A stretch of 64,000 nt of DNA from Gallionellales bacterium 39-52-133 (lineage in GTDB: Bacteria > Pseudomonadota > Gammaproteobacteria > Burkholderiales > Gallionellaceae): positions 1 to 64,000 of the forward strand of contig NCJL01000006.1 of NCBI GenBank assembly GCA_002278935.1, read 5' to 3'. Positions 24,811-34,112 of this stretch are shown piece after piece (the stretch's first letter is position 1; the number at the start of each line of letters is the position of its first letter). The notes under the pieces are model-generated. The model was not told the origin of the DNA. It did no database searches and saw only the letters and a program-made list of their open reading frames with translations. Both the position numbers and the translations under genes were made by a program.

Positions 24811-26196
24811 TTATTTTTCGTCAAGCTTGATGGGTATGTAAGAAATCGTCTCGCCACGACGCACCCGCAAAGCCACGGTACGCCCCTTTGGAATGGTTTT
24901 CAGCAAATTATTAAGCTGCTCAACACTCACGATGGGTGTGTTTCCAAGATCCAGAATAATATCTCCACGCTGCAGTTCCCCGCGGGCATTTGCGCCGCGA
25001 ACCTCATCAATCAGCAAGCCACCCTCAATTTCCAGCTGGGATTTCTGCTCCCCGGTCAGTTCCGTTACATTAATACCGAGCCGCGCTATCTGTTCGCCGG
25101 AAGAATCGTGCTTGGAGGCGCGCGCAGTGCGACCATCACCGGGCATTTCGGCAACCGTCAAACTCACTTCTTTGGTTGCGCCCTTGCGCCACAGTTGCAC
25201 TGCAACCTTGCTCCCGGGCTGTGTAGCAGCAACGATACGGGGTAAATCTTTCGACATGGCTACCACCTTGCCGTCAAACTTGAGAATCACATCGCTTGCC
25301 TGTATGCCGGCCTTATCCGCCGGACCGCCTTTTTCCACAGCAGAAATAAGTGCACCCGAAGCCTTATTTAAACCAAATGAATCGGCCAGCTCCCGCGTTA
25401 CTTCCTGAATAACCACACCAATGCGTCCACGCGTCACCTTGCCGGACGCGCGCAACTGATTGGCCACCTCCATCGCCACGTCAATAGGAATGGCAAAGGA
25501 AAGCCCCATATAGCCGCCTGAACGGCTGTAAATCTGCGAATTAATACCAACCACTTCGCCCTTCATATTGAACAGGGGGCCACCCGAATTGCCGGGGTTG
25601 ATCGCAACGTCAGTCTGAATGAATGGCACAAAATTTTCCTGCTGCAGGGAACGCCCTTTGCCGCTTACGATACCTGCGGTCACACTGCTGTCAAAACCGA
25701 ATGGAGAGCCTATGGCCAGCACCCACTCACCCACCCTGAGTTGAGCCGGATCACCCTGTACTACTTTCGGCAATCCCGTTGCCTCTATCTTGATTAGCGC
25801 CACGTCGGTACGCCTGTCCGCACCGATTACCCTGGCCTTGAACTCGCGCTGGTCGGTCAGTCGTACGGTAATTTTATCGGCAGCATCCACCACGTGCGCA
25901 TTAGTCAGAATATATCCATCCGCACTGATCAAAAAACCAGAACCCAGGGAGTGAGTCTCCTGCTCGCGTGGCATGGGCGATCCGAAACGCCGGAACAGTT
26001 CGGCCAGAGGATCGCCCTCGGGCAGACCGGGAATAGGTGGTACGCCCTGGGAAGCCTGGATCGTTTGCGAGGTGCTTACATTCACCACTGCAGCCCCCTG
26101 CTTTTCCACCAGCGCAGTAAAGTCGGGCAAATCCTTCGCCAAAACTGACTGCACATACAAACCAAACAGCACAAATACAAATAATCTGTTAAACAT
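24811..26196 (-). CDS. mucD: periplasmic serine protease MucD/DegP
   Basis: This HtrA-family protease and chaperone acts in envelope protein quality control. It has 461 residues with an N-terminal signal peptide ending near SVLA. The triad is His101 (TNAHVVD), Asp131 (RTDVALIKIE) and Ser204 (NPGNSGGPL), followed by two PDZ domains. It belongs to the rpoE regulon block and follows rseC by 72 bp. Its placement beside the sigma-E operon fits a role in degrading misfolded envelope proteins that trigger the stress response. Confidence 0.94.
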   Translation of the reverse strand: MFNRLFVFVLFGLYVQSVLAKDLPDFTALVEKQGAAVVNVSTSQTIQASQGVPPIPGLPEGDPLAELFRRFGSPMPREQETHSLGSGFLISADGYILTNAHVVDAADKITVRLTDQREFKARVIGADRRTDVALIKIEATGLPKVVQGDPAQLRVGEWVLAIGSPFGFDSSVTAGIVSGKGRSLQQENFVPFIQTDVAINPGNSGGPLFNMKGEVVGINSQIYSRSGGYMGLSFAIPIDVAMEVANQLRASGKVTRGRIGVVIQEVTRELADSFGLNKASGALISAVEKGGPADKAGIQASDVILKFDGKVVAMSKDLPRIVAATQPGSKVAVQLWRKGATKEVSLTVAEMPGDGRTARASKHDSSGEQIARLGINVTELTGEQKSQLEIEGGLLIDEVRGANARGELQRGDIILDLGNTPIVSVEQLNNLLKTIPKGRTVALRVRRGETISYIPIKLDEK

Positions 26197-26268
26197 TCCT
26201 GATTCCTTCTTTATCCAAATGCACTGCCATTGAAGTTATGTCATCGGGGGAAAATTCAAGCTCAATAA

Positions 26269-26700
26269 TCACAAAATTACCGGCCGTGCAACCGAAGACA
26301 ATCGCTGTCTGGCCGTTAAAACCTTTACAATCGCAAAGCCGAGTACAAGCCCAGCCAGCCCGCCTATGGCAGCATGCGCGTCACGGCTTGCCTCATCATA
26401 AGACCATTGCATGCCAACAACCGCACCGGCAGTCAACAACACCAAAGGCAGGAGGTACATTATCAATGCGCTGTGCAACAGCATACCATCGGGCAAATTG
26501 ACTTCCACCACTGCACCAACTTGTGCATTGCTATCATTTCGCACACGGAAACGACGCGGCTCGTTACTAAACAATTGCGCAAGCTTGCCACTGCCACAGC
26601 CACCCTCTCTGTCACAATTGCCGCAACCACCGCCCTGCGTTGATTCAACCAGCGCATCGTTGCCTTCCAGACGAATGATCACTGCTCGCGTCTGTATCAT
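26269..26700 (-). CDS. rseC: RseC/MucC-family sigma-E regulatory membrane protein
   Basis: This 143-residue inner-membrane protein has an N-terminal cytoplasmic part with the cysteine cluster GGCGNCDREGGCG, and two transmembrane helices (about 75-95 and 105-128). The SoxR-reducing/RseC family is known for roles in sigma-E signalling and electron transfer to SoxR. Its start overlaps rseB by 4 bp. Confidence 0.88.
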   Translation of the reverse strand: MIQTRAVIIRLEGNDALVESTQGGGCGNCDREGGCGSGKLAQLFSNEPRRFRVRNDSNAQVGAVVEVNLPDGMLLHSALIMYLLPLVLLTAGAVVGMQWSYDEASRDAHAAIGGLAGLVLGFAIVKVLTARQRLSSVARPVIL

Positions 26701-27677
26701 TGCTTCTGCCCTCCGAATCTCACCGATTCGGCAACCTGCATGACGGTACGCGGAGGCACCTCACCGACCACAGTCAGCAAACTTTCACCCATTACCATGG
26801 TAAAGAACTGAACCAGGCCCTTACTGTGCAGCCCCTGTTTCACTCCTGACTTGTCATCCAGCTTCTCGATAAAAACAGAGATGCCAGCCAGTCCATCGGA
26901 ATAAACCAGATGTATTACCGGCTGGCCATTACCTTTCAGGTTCCGCGAGACTTCCGTGATTTTTTTAAAGCCTGCAGGCAGCGCATATACCAGCCAGCCG
27001 CTTTCTCCATGAGCCGCGTGCACACCATGACTCGAGGATACGCTGTCTTGACTGCTTTGATCCGCTGGCTTGCCCTTAACAATCCACTTGCGATCAATCT
27101 CACCGCCTATGCTCAATTGTGTAAAGGCATACTGCTCAATCACATGGCCATGGTCATCCAGCACGACGGCTTTCAGCAGCAAGCCGGAATCGTTATGTAC
27201 CCACATTTTATGGGCATAGCGCATTTTATCGCGGGGCTGGAACAGGATGCCTCGCGCCTGAAATCCCGCAACCCTGCCCTCCTCTGCTTGCCGAATGACA
27301 TAGTTTTCCTGCAGCAACGAAAGTTGCTCCGGCAAAAGAGCAGGGAAACTTCTCGCCCCATCGCGCTTTGCCACCAATACCTTGCGCTCACCCTGATAAC
27401 ACCAGACCTGGTCGTTTCTGCGAATTATTTCACTGCGCTCGCCATCAAGGCCTTCCAGCCTCTCGTGTTCATTCTCGCCGTCTGAAAGATGCGTGATGCG
27501 CGAAGTCTCAATATGACTTCCGGATTGATAAATAAATGTGCCGGTATAGTTGGTCTGACGCGCAGCTATCACCATTTTATTGAGCCAGTTCAAGTCCTCC
27601 TGCGTCACAGGCTCCGCCATTACGCCAGAAGCCGCCACAAACAGACAGATCACCAAATTGATTTTAAATATTGACAT
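26697..27677 (-). CDS. rseB: sigma-E factor regulatory protein RseB/MucB
   Basis: This periplasmic protein binds RseA and mislocalised lipoproteins or LPS and controls RseA cleavage. It has 326 residues with a signal peptide (INLVICLFVAASGVMA). The LolA-like N-domain (TNYTGTFIYQSGSHIETSRI) is followed by the smaller C-domain with GWLVYALPAGFKKITE. ATG 27677 was chosen over a GTG at 27689 that overlaps the rseA stop; it places the signal peptide at the N-terminus. Confidence 0.93.
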   Translation of the reverse strand: MSIFKINLVICLFVAASGVMAEPVTQEDLNWLNKMVIAARQTNYTGTFIYQSGSHIETSRITHLSDGENEHERLEGLDGERSEIIRRNDQVWCYQGERKVLVAKRDGARSFPALLPEQLSLLQENYVIRQAEEGRVAGFQARGILFQPRDKMRYAHKMWVHNDSGLLLKAVVLDDHGHVIEQYAFTQLSIGGEIDRKWIVKGKPADQSSQDSVSSSHGVHAAHGESGWLVYALPAGFKKITEVSRNLKGNGQPVIHLVYSDGLAGISVFIEKLDDKSGVKQGLHSKGLVQFFTMVMGESLLTVVGEVPPRTVMQVAESVRFGGQKQ

Positions 27678-27688
27678 AGAAGTAAACA

Positions 27689-28192
27689 CTAGCGCCCTGC
27701 CACTGTATGCCTGGCAGAAACAGTGCGTATATAAGACGCAGCGCCCTGAACTTCGTTGCCGGGAGAAAACTCCTTATGCGCCAGCAGATAATCGTTGATA
27801 TTTTCATTCGCAGGCAGGCTGGCAACAGTACGCGTGTTGCCGGAATGCTGTTTAGCCTGCTGGATGAAAGGCTCATTGTTTACCGCTACCGATAGCCAGG
27901 CCAGAAACGCAATGGCCATAATCGACGCAACCGCAGACATTGCAAAATATCCGGAGGTTGTTCTGCGCTGGCTATACGGTGCCAACACTGTTGGCTCGGC
28001 ATTCAATCGCTCAAAAAAAGTAGAACTCATATCGCCGGGTATGTAATCCGGCTGACGCAGCACGTCTCCAATTAAATGATAATTAAGCCATTCCTGCCTC
28101 GCTTCGGAATCCCGCCTGATCTTCCCCATCAAAGCTTCAGCCTCTTCATCACACAATTCGCCATCCATAAACGTAGATATATTTTGTTTCAT
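27689..28192 (-). CDS. rseA: anti-sigma-E factor RseA/MucA
   Basis: This single-pass membrane protein sequesters RpoE until proteolysis by DegS and RseP. It has 167 residues from MKQNISTFMDGELCDEEAE. The N-terminal sigma-binding domain (1-80) includes WLNYHLIGDVLR. A transmembrane helix is at about 82-104, and the periplasmic tail binds RseB. The frame is open further upstream into rpoE, but ATG 28192 gives the family N-terminus and starts immediately after rpoE. Confidence 0.93.
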   Translation of the reverse strand: MKQNISTFMDGELCDEEAEALMGKIRRDSEARQEWLNYHLIGDVLRQPDYIPGDMSSTFFERLNAEPTVLAPYSQRRTTSGYFAMSAVASIMAIAFLAWLSVAVNNEPFIQQAKQHSGNTRTVASLPANENINDYLLAHKEFSPGNEVQGAASYIRTVSARHTVAGR

Positions 28193-28194
28193 TC

Positions 28195-28794
28195 TTACCA
28201 CCTCTTGTCGATGCTTGTACCCAACAACGGGCGTAAATTTGTTGCGATCGTCTCGCGTGCGCGGAATATTCTGGAGCGCACGGTACCTATTGGACAACTC
28301 ATTATTTCTGCAATTTCTTCGTAGCTCAAACCCTCAATTTCGCGCAGCGTCAGCGCCGTTCGCAAATCTTCTGGCAATTTGAGCAGAGTCGCATTCACTA
28401 CCCCGACAACTTCCTTGCTCATTAATATATTTTCAGGCGTATTGACATCATGCAACAAATCCGAGCCCTCAAAATCTTCGGACTCCTCGGCATCAAACTG
28501 CGTGCTCGTTGGCGCCCTTCTGCCCAGAGAAACCAGATAGTTTTTGGCCGTATTAATGCCTATCCTGTATAGCCATGTGTAAAATGCACTGTCACCCCGA
28601 AATGAAGGCAAAGCACGATATGCCTTGATGAAAGCTTCCTGGGTTACATCCTCCGCCTCTGCAGAATCACGCACAAAGCGCGAGATCAGGCGCCCCAAAC
28701 GGCGTTGATACTTGCTCACCAACAACTCGAAGGCGTGCTTGTCCCCGCGCTGGGCGCGTTCCACTAATTGCTGATCGACTTCCTTGTCGCCCAT
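28195..28794 (-). CDS. rpoE: RNA polymerase sigma factor RpoE
   Basis: This extracytoplasmic-function sigma factor of the envelope stress response has 199 residues. Region 2 contains DVTQEAFIKAYRALPSFRG and YTWLYRIGINTAKNYL. Region 4 contains LPEDLRTALTLREIEGLSY followed by EEIAEIM. It heads rpoE-rseA-rseB-rseC-mucD-lepA. A sigma70-like promoter is visible; I did not find a sigma-E GAACTT box in the 220-bp gap to nadB. Confidence 0.96.
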   Translation of the reverse strand: MGDKEVDQQLVERAQRGDKHAFELLVSKYQRRLGRLISRFVRDSAEAEDVTQEAFIKAYRALPSFRGDSAFYTWLYRIGINTAKNYLVSLGRRAPTSTQFDAEESEDFEGSDLLHDVNTPENILMSKEVVGVVNATLLKLPEDLRTALTLREIEGLSYEEIAEIMSCPIGTVRSRIFRARETIATNLRPLLGTSIDKRW

Positions 28795-28852
28795 TCGCGG
28801 CTATCCTGGCTAAAAATTTATTGCCCACAAAGCGTACGGCAAATTACGCTCT

Positions 28853-28881
28853 AGTATAACCGCACAGGCTCACAGCGTCAG
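28853..28881 (-). promoter_or_regulatory. sigma70-like promoter of rpoE
   Basis: On the minus strand CTGACG, 17 bp and TATACT precede rpoE, with the -10 ending 58 bp before its ATG. Four of six and five of six positions match the consensus. Confidence 0.45.
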
Positions 28882-29014
28882 CTTTGCCTGTAATGCACCT
28901 ATGGACAGAGCCATCTGCGTTTAGTTCACAGGCAAGCATGGTTTTCGAGTACAGGCATGGCTCCTGAATTAATTTGCTATAGTTCTGGCTGACAAATACC
29001 AACCCTGTTACCTC

Positions 29015-30610
29015 ATGCTGAAATTTGACACCCTGATCATCGGCAGCGGCCTTGCCGGCCTGTCTTTGGCGCTGAAGCTTGCTGACCGGCAAAAAATTGC
29101 CGTTATCACCAAAAAATCCTTGCTGGACGGGGCGAGCGTCTGGGCGCAGGGCGGTATTGCAGCAGTATTATCACCGGAGGATTCCTGGGAAGAGCATATT
29201 AAGGACACGGAAATTGCAGGGGCTGGCTTGTGCGATTCCGCCGCCACCCGTTTTGTTGTTGAACACGGCAAAGCTGCTATAGACTGGCTGATTCAGCAAA
29301 ATGTTCCCTTTAGCCGTGATGAAGACGATAACTACCACCTGACGCGCGAAGGTGGGCACAGCCATCGCCGAATTATCCACGCAGCAGATGCAACCGGTCT
29401 GGCTGTCCAGCAAAGTCTTGCTGCCAAGGTTCTCGCCCATCCGAATATCACCTTGCTGGAGCAGCATATTGCGATTGACCTGATTACCGGCAACAAGCTG
29501 GGACTGTGCAATAACCGATGTTACGGAGCTTATGCGCTCAATACACTGAAAGATGAAATTATCACCATCGCAGCAAACAATACCATTCTTGCAACCGGTG
29601 GAGCCGGCAAAGTCTACCTTTACACCACCAATCCCGATACGGCCACTGGCGACGGCGTTGCGATGGGCTGGCGAGCAGGCTGCAGAGTGGCAAACATGGA
29701 GTTTATCCAGTTTCATCCAACCTGCCTGTATCACCCGCATGCCAAATCATTCCTGATCAGCGAAGCCGTGCGCGGCGAAGGCGGCATACTCAAATTGCCT
29801 GACGGCACACGCTTTATGGCCAGACATGATCCACGCGGCGAACTTGCTCCACGCGATGTAGTAGCCCGTGCTATCGACTTTGAAATGAAAACCCATGGAC
29901 TGGATTGTGTCTATCTGGACATTTCACACCAGCCGGAGGCATTCCTGCAACAGCATTTCCCCAATATCCACGCCCGTTGCCTGGAGCTGGGTATCAACAT
30001 TGCCAAAGAACCCATACCGGTAGTACCCGCAGCTCACTATACCTGCGGCGGCCTGGTAGTCGATTTGCATGGACGAACTGATGTTGAACAGCTTTACGCC
30101 ATAGGTGAAACCACATATACAGGACTGCATGGTGCGAATCGCCTGGCAAGCAACTCTTTACTCGAATGTCTGGTCTTTGCAGAAACTGCCTCCATAGACA
30201 TACTTGCACAAAATGACGGAGAATTCACAACATTACCCGAGTGGGATGAAAGTCAGGTAACCGATGCAGATGAGGCGGTGGTAATTTCGCACAACTGGGC
30301 AGAGCTACGCCGCTTTATGTGGGATTACGTGGGCATAGTGCGCACCACCAAACGCCTGCAAAGAGCCCAGCACCGCATCCAGTTGCTGCATGAAGAAATA
30401 AATGAGTATTACAACCACTTTCACGTCAGTGCAGATTTGCTGGAACTGAGAAATCTGGTGTTAAGTGCCGACCTCATCGTGCAAAGCGCTTTATCCCGCC
30501 ACGAAAGCCGCGGACTTCATTACAGCAAGGACTACCCGGAAACTTTGCCACAAGCGATCCCCAGCATTCTGGTACCACCGAACTACATGACGCAGCCGTC
30601 ACATTCCTGA
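29015..30610 (+). CDS. nadB: L-aspartate oxidase
   Basis: This FAD enzyme oxidises L-aspartate to iminoaspartate, the first step of de novo NAD synthesis. It has 531 residues. The FAD-binding [16 protein letters not shown], the active-site region [17 protein letters not shown], the HPTCLY segment and [18 protein letters not shown] are present. It is divergent from rpoE, as in many proteobacteria. Its 3' end overlaps the convergent ygfX-like gene by 12 bp. Confidence 0.96.
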   Translation: MLKFDTLIIGSGLAGLSLALKLADRQKIAVITKKSLLDGASVWAQGGIAAVLSPEDSWEEHIKDTEIAGAGLCDSAATRFVVEHGKAAIDWLIQQNVPFSRDEDDNYHLTREGGHSHRRIIHAADATGLAVQQSLAAKVLAHPNITLLEQHIAIDLITGNKLGLCNNRCYGAYALNTLKDEIITIAANNTILATGGAGKVYLYTTNPDTATGDGVAMGWRAGCRVANMEFIQFHPTCLYHPHAKSFLISEAVRGEGGILKLPDGTRFMARHDPRGELAPRDVVARAIDFEMKTHGLDCVYLDISHQPEAFLQQHFPNIHARCLELGINIAKEPIPVVPAAHYTCGGLVVDLHGRTDVEQLYAIGETTYTGLHGANRLASNSLLECLVFAETASIDILAQNDGEFTTLPEWDESQVTDADEAVVISHNWAELRRFMWDYVGIVRTTKRLQRAQHRIQLLHEEINEYYNHFHVSADLLELRNLVLSADLIVQSALSRHESRGLHYSKDYPETLPQAIPSILVPPNYMTQPSHS

Positions 30611-31072
30611 ATGTTGTTTGCCCACCTGCGAAACCGCACCGCCGCGCCATTTCATCAACACACGCAATTCACGGAAGGACGCCTTATCCATACTGTCCGG
30701 GAAAATAACTACTGCATGCATGCTTTGTTTGTCTGCTGGAGATATGTTCAAGATCGTTAGCAAGGGTGTAACCAAACTATCACGCGAAACCCGGGCCGAT
30801 ATCTCATCGCCCCCGCGACTTTTCAGCACGACGTCTTCCCCATCCAGACGAATGGCCAAATACGATGTCGGCAATATCAACCAGGCATCACGACACCAAT
30901 AATAGACCAGAGAAAATATCAACAAGAGGGTCAACGCTGACTTGGCCCATACAACCATAGGCAATATAAAAACAATCAGCAGAGAAATACAGTATGCTGA
31001 CAAGAGCAAGATTGAACAAATAAGGGAGGGATGCAAGCTGAAGTCACGCGCCGCCAATTTTCCTGCAGACAT
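30599..31072 (-). CDS. ygfX: YgfX/CptA-family membrane protein
   Basis: This 157-residue protein has two close transmembrane helices (about 15-60). A cytoplasmic tail ends with [17 protein letters not shown], which matches the FADSM-RDLR signature of YgfX. In E. coli YgfX is paired with SdhE and was proposed as a toxin-like membrane protein. Here no sdhE gene is adjacent, but the nadB neighbourhood is conserved in other proteobacteria. It converges on nadB with a 12-bp overlap of coding ends. Confidence 0.7.
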   Translation of the reverse strand: MSAGKLAARDFSLHPSLICSILLLSAYCISLLIVFILPMVVWAKSALTLLLIFSLVYYWCRDAWLILPTSYLAIRLDGEDVVLKSRGGDEISARVSRDSLVTPLLTILNISPADKQSMHAVVIFPDSMDKASFRELRVLMKWRGGAVSQVGKQHSGM

Positions 31073-31091
31073 TGGCTTGGCAAGTTGCGGA

Positions 31092-32384
31092 TTATTTAAA
31101 AATAAACATTGAAATCAGGCCCAGCACAAGTAGTATGCCCCCGCCTATGAGCAACCAATTGAAACTGCCTGAATCGTCTTTTTCCGTTTGCTTGCCAGGG
31201 TAAGACGCTGCAGCAGGTGCAGCCCGTGGCTTGGAAAACAAAGGGGGGTCTATTTTTGGCTTTGCCGAAACCGATGCAGCAAGTACAGAGGAAACTGGGG
31301 CAGCTCTGTTTAACTCATCGACGGAGGGAATGGGCATCTTAAAGGTTTTGGAAAATTCTTCGACTTCTTCTGCCGTGCCTGTCAACGCCGCCAGACGCAA
31401 AGTGGCGGCAGCCGAGTCAAACGCAGCAGAAAGACCCAGCGTAGCGACCGGCTTCGATTCATCTTCACTGGTATCGACATGCTTTGCAGCAGGTATCGTA
31501 TCTGCCATTTGCGAGCTTGTTGGAAAAGCAGGTTTGACTGTTTCTCTGGCAATACTCGGGCGCGGCAATCTGTCGCGGCACGCATAAAGATCTCCGGCAA
31601 ACTCTTTTGCATTCTGATAACGGTGTTCCAGTTTTTTTGCCAGCGCCTTGGCCACAATAAAATTCAGCATCTCAGGCACATTAGGGCTTAAAGAGCTGGG
31701 AGGTGGCGGTACACTGTTCAACGTTTGATACATGATTGCATTTACGTTCTCACCAGCAAACGGTGCTTGTCCGGTAAGCATTTCATACAGCATCACACCC
31801 AGTGAAAAAATATCCGAACGCTGGTCGGTCTGCTTGCCCACCACCTGTTCCGGTGACATGTATTTGGGCGAACCCAGTACCATACCCGTTTGTGTGCGAA
31901 CAGCTGCTGATGCCATGCGGGCGATACCGAAGTCGGTAATTTTCACATGCCCTTCACGCACAATCATGATATTGGATGGCTTGACATCCCTGTGCACAAT
32001 CCCGTTCTCGTGCGCATAAGCAAGGCCTTGGGCAACTTGTGCCACAATATTGATAACCTGCTCAATTGGCATACGTTTGCCATCATTCAGCAAATCTCTT
32101 AACTCGCGACCTTGCAAAAACTCCATTGCGATATAGGCAATCTCACCGCTCTTGCCCACATCATAAATCGTGACAATATTGGGGTGACTTAAACGGCCTG
32201 CCGCCTTAGCTTCCTGATAGAAACGGGATTCGTATTCATCCTTTTCATCCATTGCCAGACTCAAATTAATGGTCTTGATCGCGACAATGCGGTCTATCAA
32301 CGGGTCAACTGCCTTATAGACAGTACCCATCGCGCCTTGGCCGAGCTCGCCAATAATATTGTAGCGTCCCAGTTGACTAATCAT
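31092..32384 (-). CDS. membrane-anchored Ser/Thr protein kinase (PknB/Hanks type)
   Basis: This 430-residue kinase is followed by a C-terminal membrane anchor. The glycine loop is GELGQGAMGTVY (12-23), the ATP lysine is Lys37 (VAIKTIN), the catalytic loop is HRDVKPSN (131-138), DFG is at 151-153 and SPE at about 177-179, so it should be active. A Pro/Ala-rich linker (about 275-405) leads to one transmembrane helix (about 408-428) with almost nothing outside, so any input is cytoplasmic. It is followed upstream by a TPR lipoprotein and a cyclase-PEGA protein. That grouping suggests one signalling unit. Confidence 0.93.
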   Translation of the reverse strand: MISQLGRYNIIGELGQGAMGTVYKAVDPLIDRIVAIKTINLSLAMDEKDEYESRFYQEAKAAGRLSHPNIVTIYDVGKSGEIAYIAMEFLQGRELRDLLNDGKRMPIEQVINIVAQVAQGLAYAHENGIVHRDVKPSNIMIVREGHVKITDFGIARMASAAVRTQTGMVLGSPKYMSPEQVVGKQTDQRSDIFSLGVMLYEMLTGQAPFAGENVNAIMYQTLNSVPPPPSSLSPNVPEMLNFIVAKALAKKLEHRYQNAKEFAGDLYACRDRLPRPSIARETVKPAFPTSSQMADTIPAAKHVDTSEDESKPVATLGLSAAFDSAAATLRLAALTGTAEEVEEFSKTFKMPIPSVDELNRAAPVSSVLAASVSAKPKIDPPLFSKPRAAPAAASYPGKQTEKDDSGSFNWLLIGGGILLVLGLISMFIFK

Positions 32385-32407
32385 GATTCAGGCCACAGTT
32401 TGTATTG

Positions 32408-32845
32408 TTATTTATTGCCATAGCTCAATTTTGAATGCTTGCTTTTCACACTTCGAAATATCGGACCCCATATAGGGTGGCCGGCCTCCGCAGAATCCAG
32501 ATTGAAACCCGGATCAATTTCAAGCGCCTTTTTAAAGTAATCACGGCACATTGCCTCGCGGCCGGAAACGCACTGAATAAAAGCCAGGTATTTATATGCC
32601 TTAACCTGCTCCGGCTTGCCGCTTAAACCGGTTTCCAGCACGCCCTGCAATGCTGTAATTGATGCCTGATAGTTACCTTCTTCATAACTCAGCACACCAT
32701 AATTTAATTTTTTATCTGTAGGTGTATTAGCTGCACGGGAAGCGTTACATGAAAATGGATTCATGCTCTGGCATCCGCTCAATACCAAGCCTATTAACAG
32801 CCCCAAAATTACTTTTTGTATGCGAAATACCACAAACTTCCTCAA
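32408..32845 (-). CDS. small TPR-like lipoprotein
   Basis: This 145-residue protein has a signal peptide and lipobox (GLVLSGCQS, Cys at about 25). The remainder contains TPR-like helices (YGVLSYEEGNYQASITALQG, AYKYLAFIQCVSG, CRDYFKKALEIDPGF). The family resembles TssQ-type or generic outer-membrane TPR lipoproteins found beside Hanks kinases, but no type VI genes are present. It lies 6 bp from the cyclase gene upstream and 23 bp from the kinase downstream, so the three are co-transcribed. Confidence 0.75.
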   Translation of the reverse strand: MRKFVVFRIQKVILGLLIGLVLSGCQSMNPFSCNASRAANTPTDKKLNYGVLSYEEGNYQASITALQGVLETGLSGKPEQVKAYKYLAFIQCVSGREAMCRDYFKKALEIDPGFNLDSAEAGHPIWGPIFRSVKSKHSKLSYGNK

Positions 32846-32851
32846 TATTTT

Positions 32852-34018
32852 TTAATTGGCGAATGTATGACTTATTTTGATTTTTTCACCCACTTTAGCC
32901 TGAATCGTTCGCTTAAACACAGGGAAGTTGGCGTTTCTGATTTCAATCTCGTGCTTACCCGGAGCGACTTGCAACTCAAGCAGCGGCGGCGAAACCCCCT
33001 GCTTTCTACCATCCAGATAAACCTCGCCCCACGGCAGCACCACCAGATTCATGATCGCTACCGCACCAGTAGTTTCTTCAAGAGTCCGCACCCTGGCAAT
33101 ACTGGGTTTGTCAGCTCTTTTGACTGATTCAACCCGTCCCTCATCTTTTGCGACAGATGTCGAAGCTGTTTTTTCAGGTTTTTTCACAGTTAATGCGTTT
33201 AGGGTCGATGCAGCCTGCTCAGCTTCAGGGTAATAACGCACAACGACCTGCTTTGCTGGAGCGGTGGAATTTGCTTTTATAAGAAAAAGCGCAATCACCA
33301 TCAGCATTGCTGCAAGCAAAGGAATGCCGACATACAAAACCCGCTGTTTTATGGAGGCATTCTGAAAAGTATTAAGGGCAGCCCGATTCCAGAGTTCGGT
33401 TCGTTGCCTCAGCTCATCAGCAAGCTGTTTTAATTTTCCCTTGGCGGACAACTGCTCTTTAACCAGCGTGAATTCACCGGGATAGCCGATTGCATAAACC
33501 TCATGTTCGCGTACATGTTTGTCTGTGCGCGAACCCTGATAGTGGAACATTCCCGCGTACTCCTGGGAAATCCTCGATACTGCGTCATAATAAGAACGAG
33601 AAACAAGCAACTGCCCGATATCGGCGAAATCCATCACTCGCTGCGCCACATTAATACCGTCACCAACGATATTAGGCTGGTTATTGATATCCTTTACCAG
33701 ACGCACAGGCCCAAGATTAATACCCATCCGTACCAGCAACGGCGTATCCATATATACACCAGCCGTCATCAGGCTGTGGCGCATGCTCAGCCCAACCTTG
33801 AGCGCATCTTCAATATCACCCAGAAAGCTGATTGCTGCCCCATCACCCGTATCAAGAATAATGCGATCCTTAACCGGAATCTCACTCAGCGCGGTCGACA
33901 AAAAAACATTAAAGCCTTCCTTCAGGGAAATCTGCCCCGAAACGGCTTTTTGCGAATACTCCACAATATCCAGAAACAACACACTGCATATGATGGTCTT
34001 ATTGTCCCGTTCTTCCAT
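32852..34018 (-). CDS. class III cyclase-homology protein with transmembrane helix and PEGA domain
   Basis: This 388-residue protein has a cytoplasmic class III nucleotidyl cyclase domain (about 5-190). The metal residue Asp17 (LFLDIVEYS) and the second metal site (TGDGAAISF, Asp59) are kept, as are Asn and Arg of GDGINVAQRV. The position of the purine-selecting Lys before GDG reads Leu55, so specificity or activity is doubtful. A transmembrane helix (about 222-244) and a linker are followed by a C-terminal PEGA domain (GEVYLDGRKQGVSPPLLELQ) expected in the periplasm. It is the first gene of the cluster with the lipoprotein and kinase. Confidence 0.85.
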   Translation of the reverse strand: MEERDNKTIICSVLFLDIVEYSQKAVSGQISLKEGFNVFLSTALSEIPVKDRIILDTGDGAAISFLGDIEDALKVGLSMRHSLMTAGVYMDTPLLVRMGINLGPVRLVKDINNQPNIVGDGINVAQRVMDFADIGQLLVSRSYYDAVSRISQEYAGMFHYQGSRTDKHVREHEVYAIGYPGEFTLVKEQLSAKGKLKQLADELRQRTELWNRAALNTFQNASIKQRVLYVGIPLLAAMLMVIALFLIKANSTAPAKQVVVRYYPEAEQAASTLNALTVKKPEKTASTSVAKDEGRVESVKRADKPSIARVRTLEETTGAVAIMNLVVLPWGEVYLDGRKQGVSPPLLELQVAPGKHEIEIRNANFPVFKRTIQAKVGEKIKISHTFAN

Positions 34019-34112
34019 ACTTCCCAGATCTTATGTAGTTGATTATTACAACTTACCGCAAATTATAACTTTATTTAACAACCTTGCCCAAGTACACGGA
34101 TTCTAATGATAG

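Noticed and set aside
28795..29014. Sigma-E autoregulated promoter for rpoE
   Set aside because: No GAACTT-like -35 with a suitable TCTGA -10 was found; only a sigma70-like promoter is visible.
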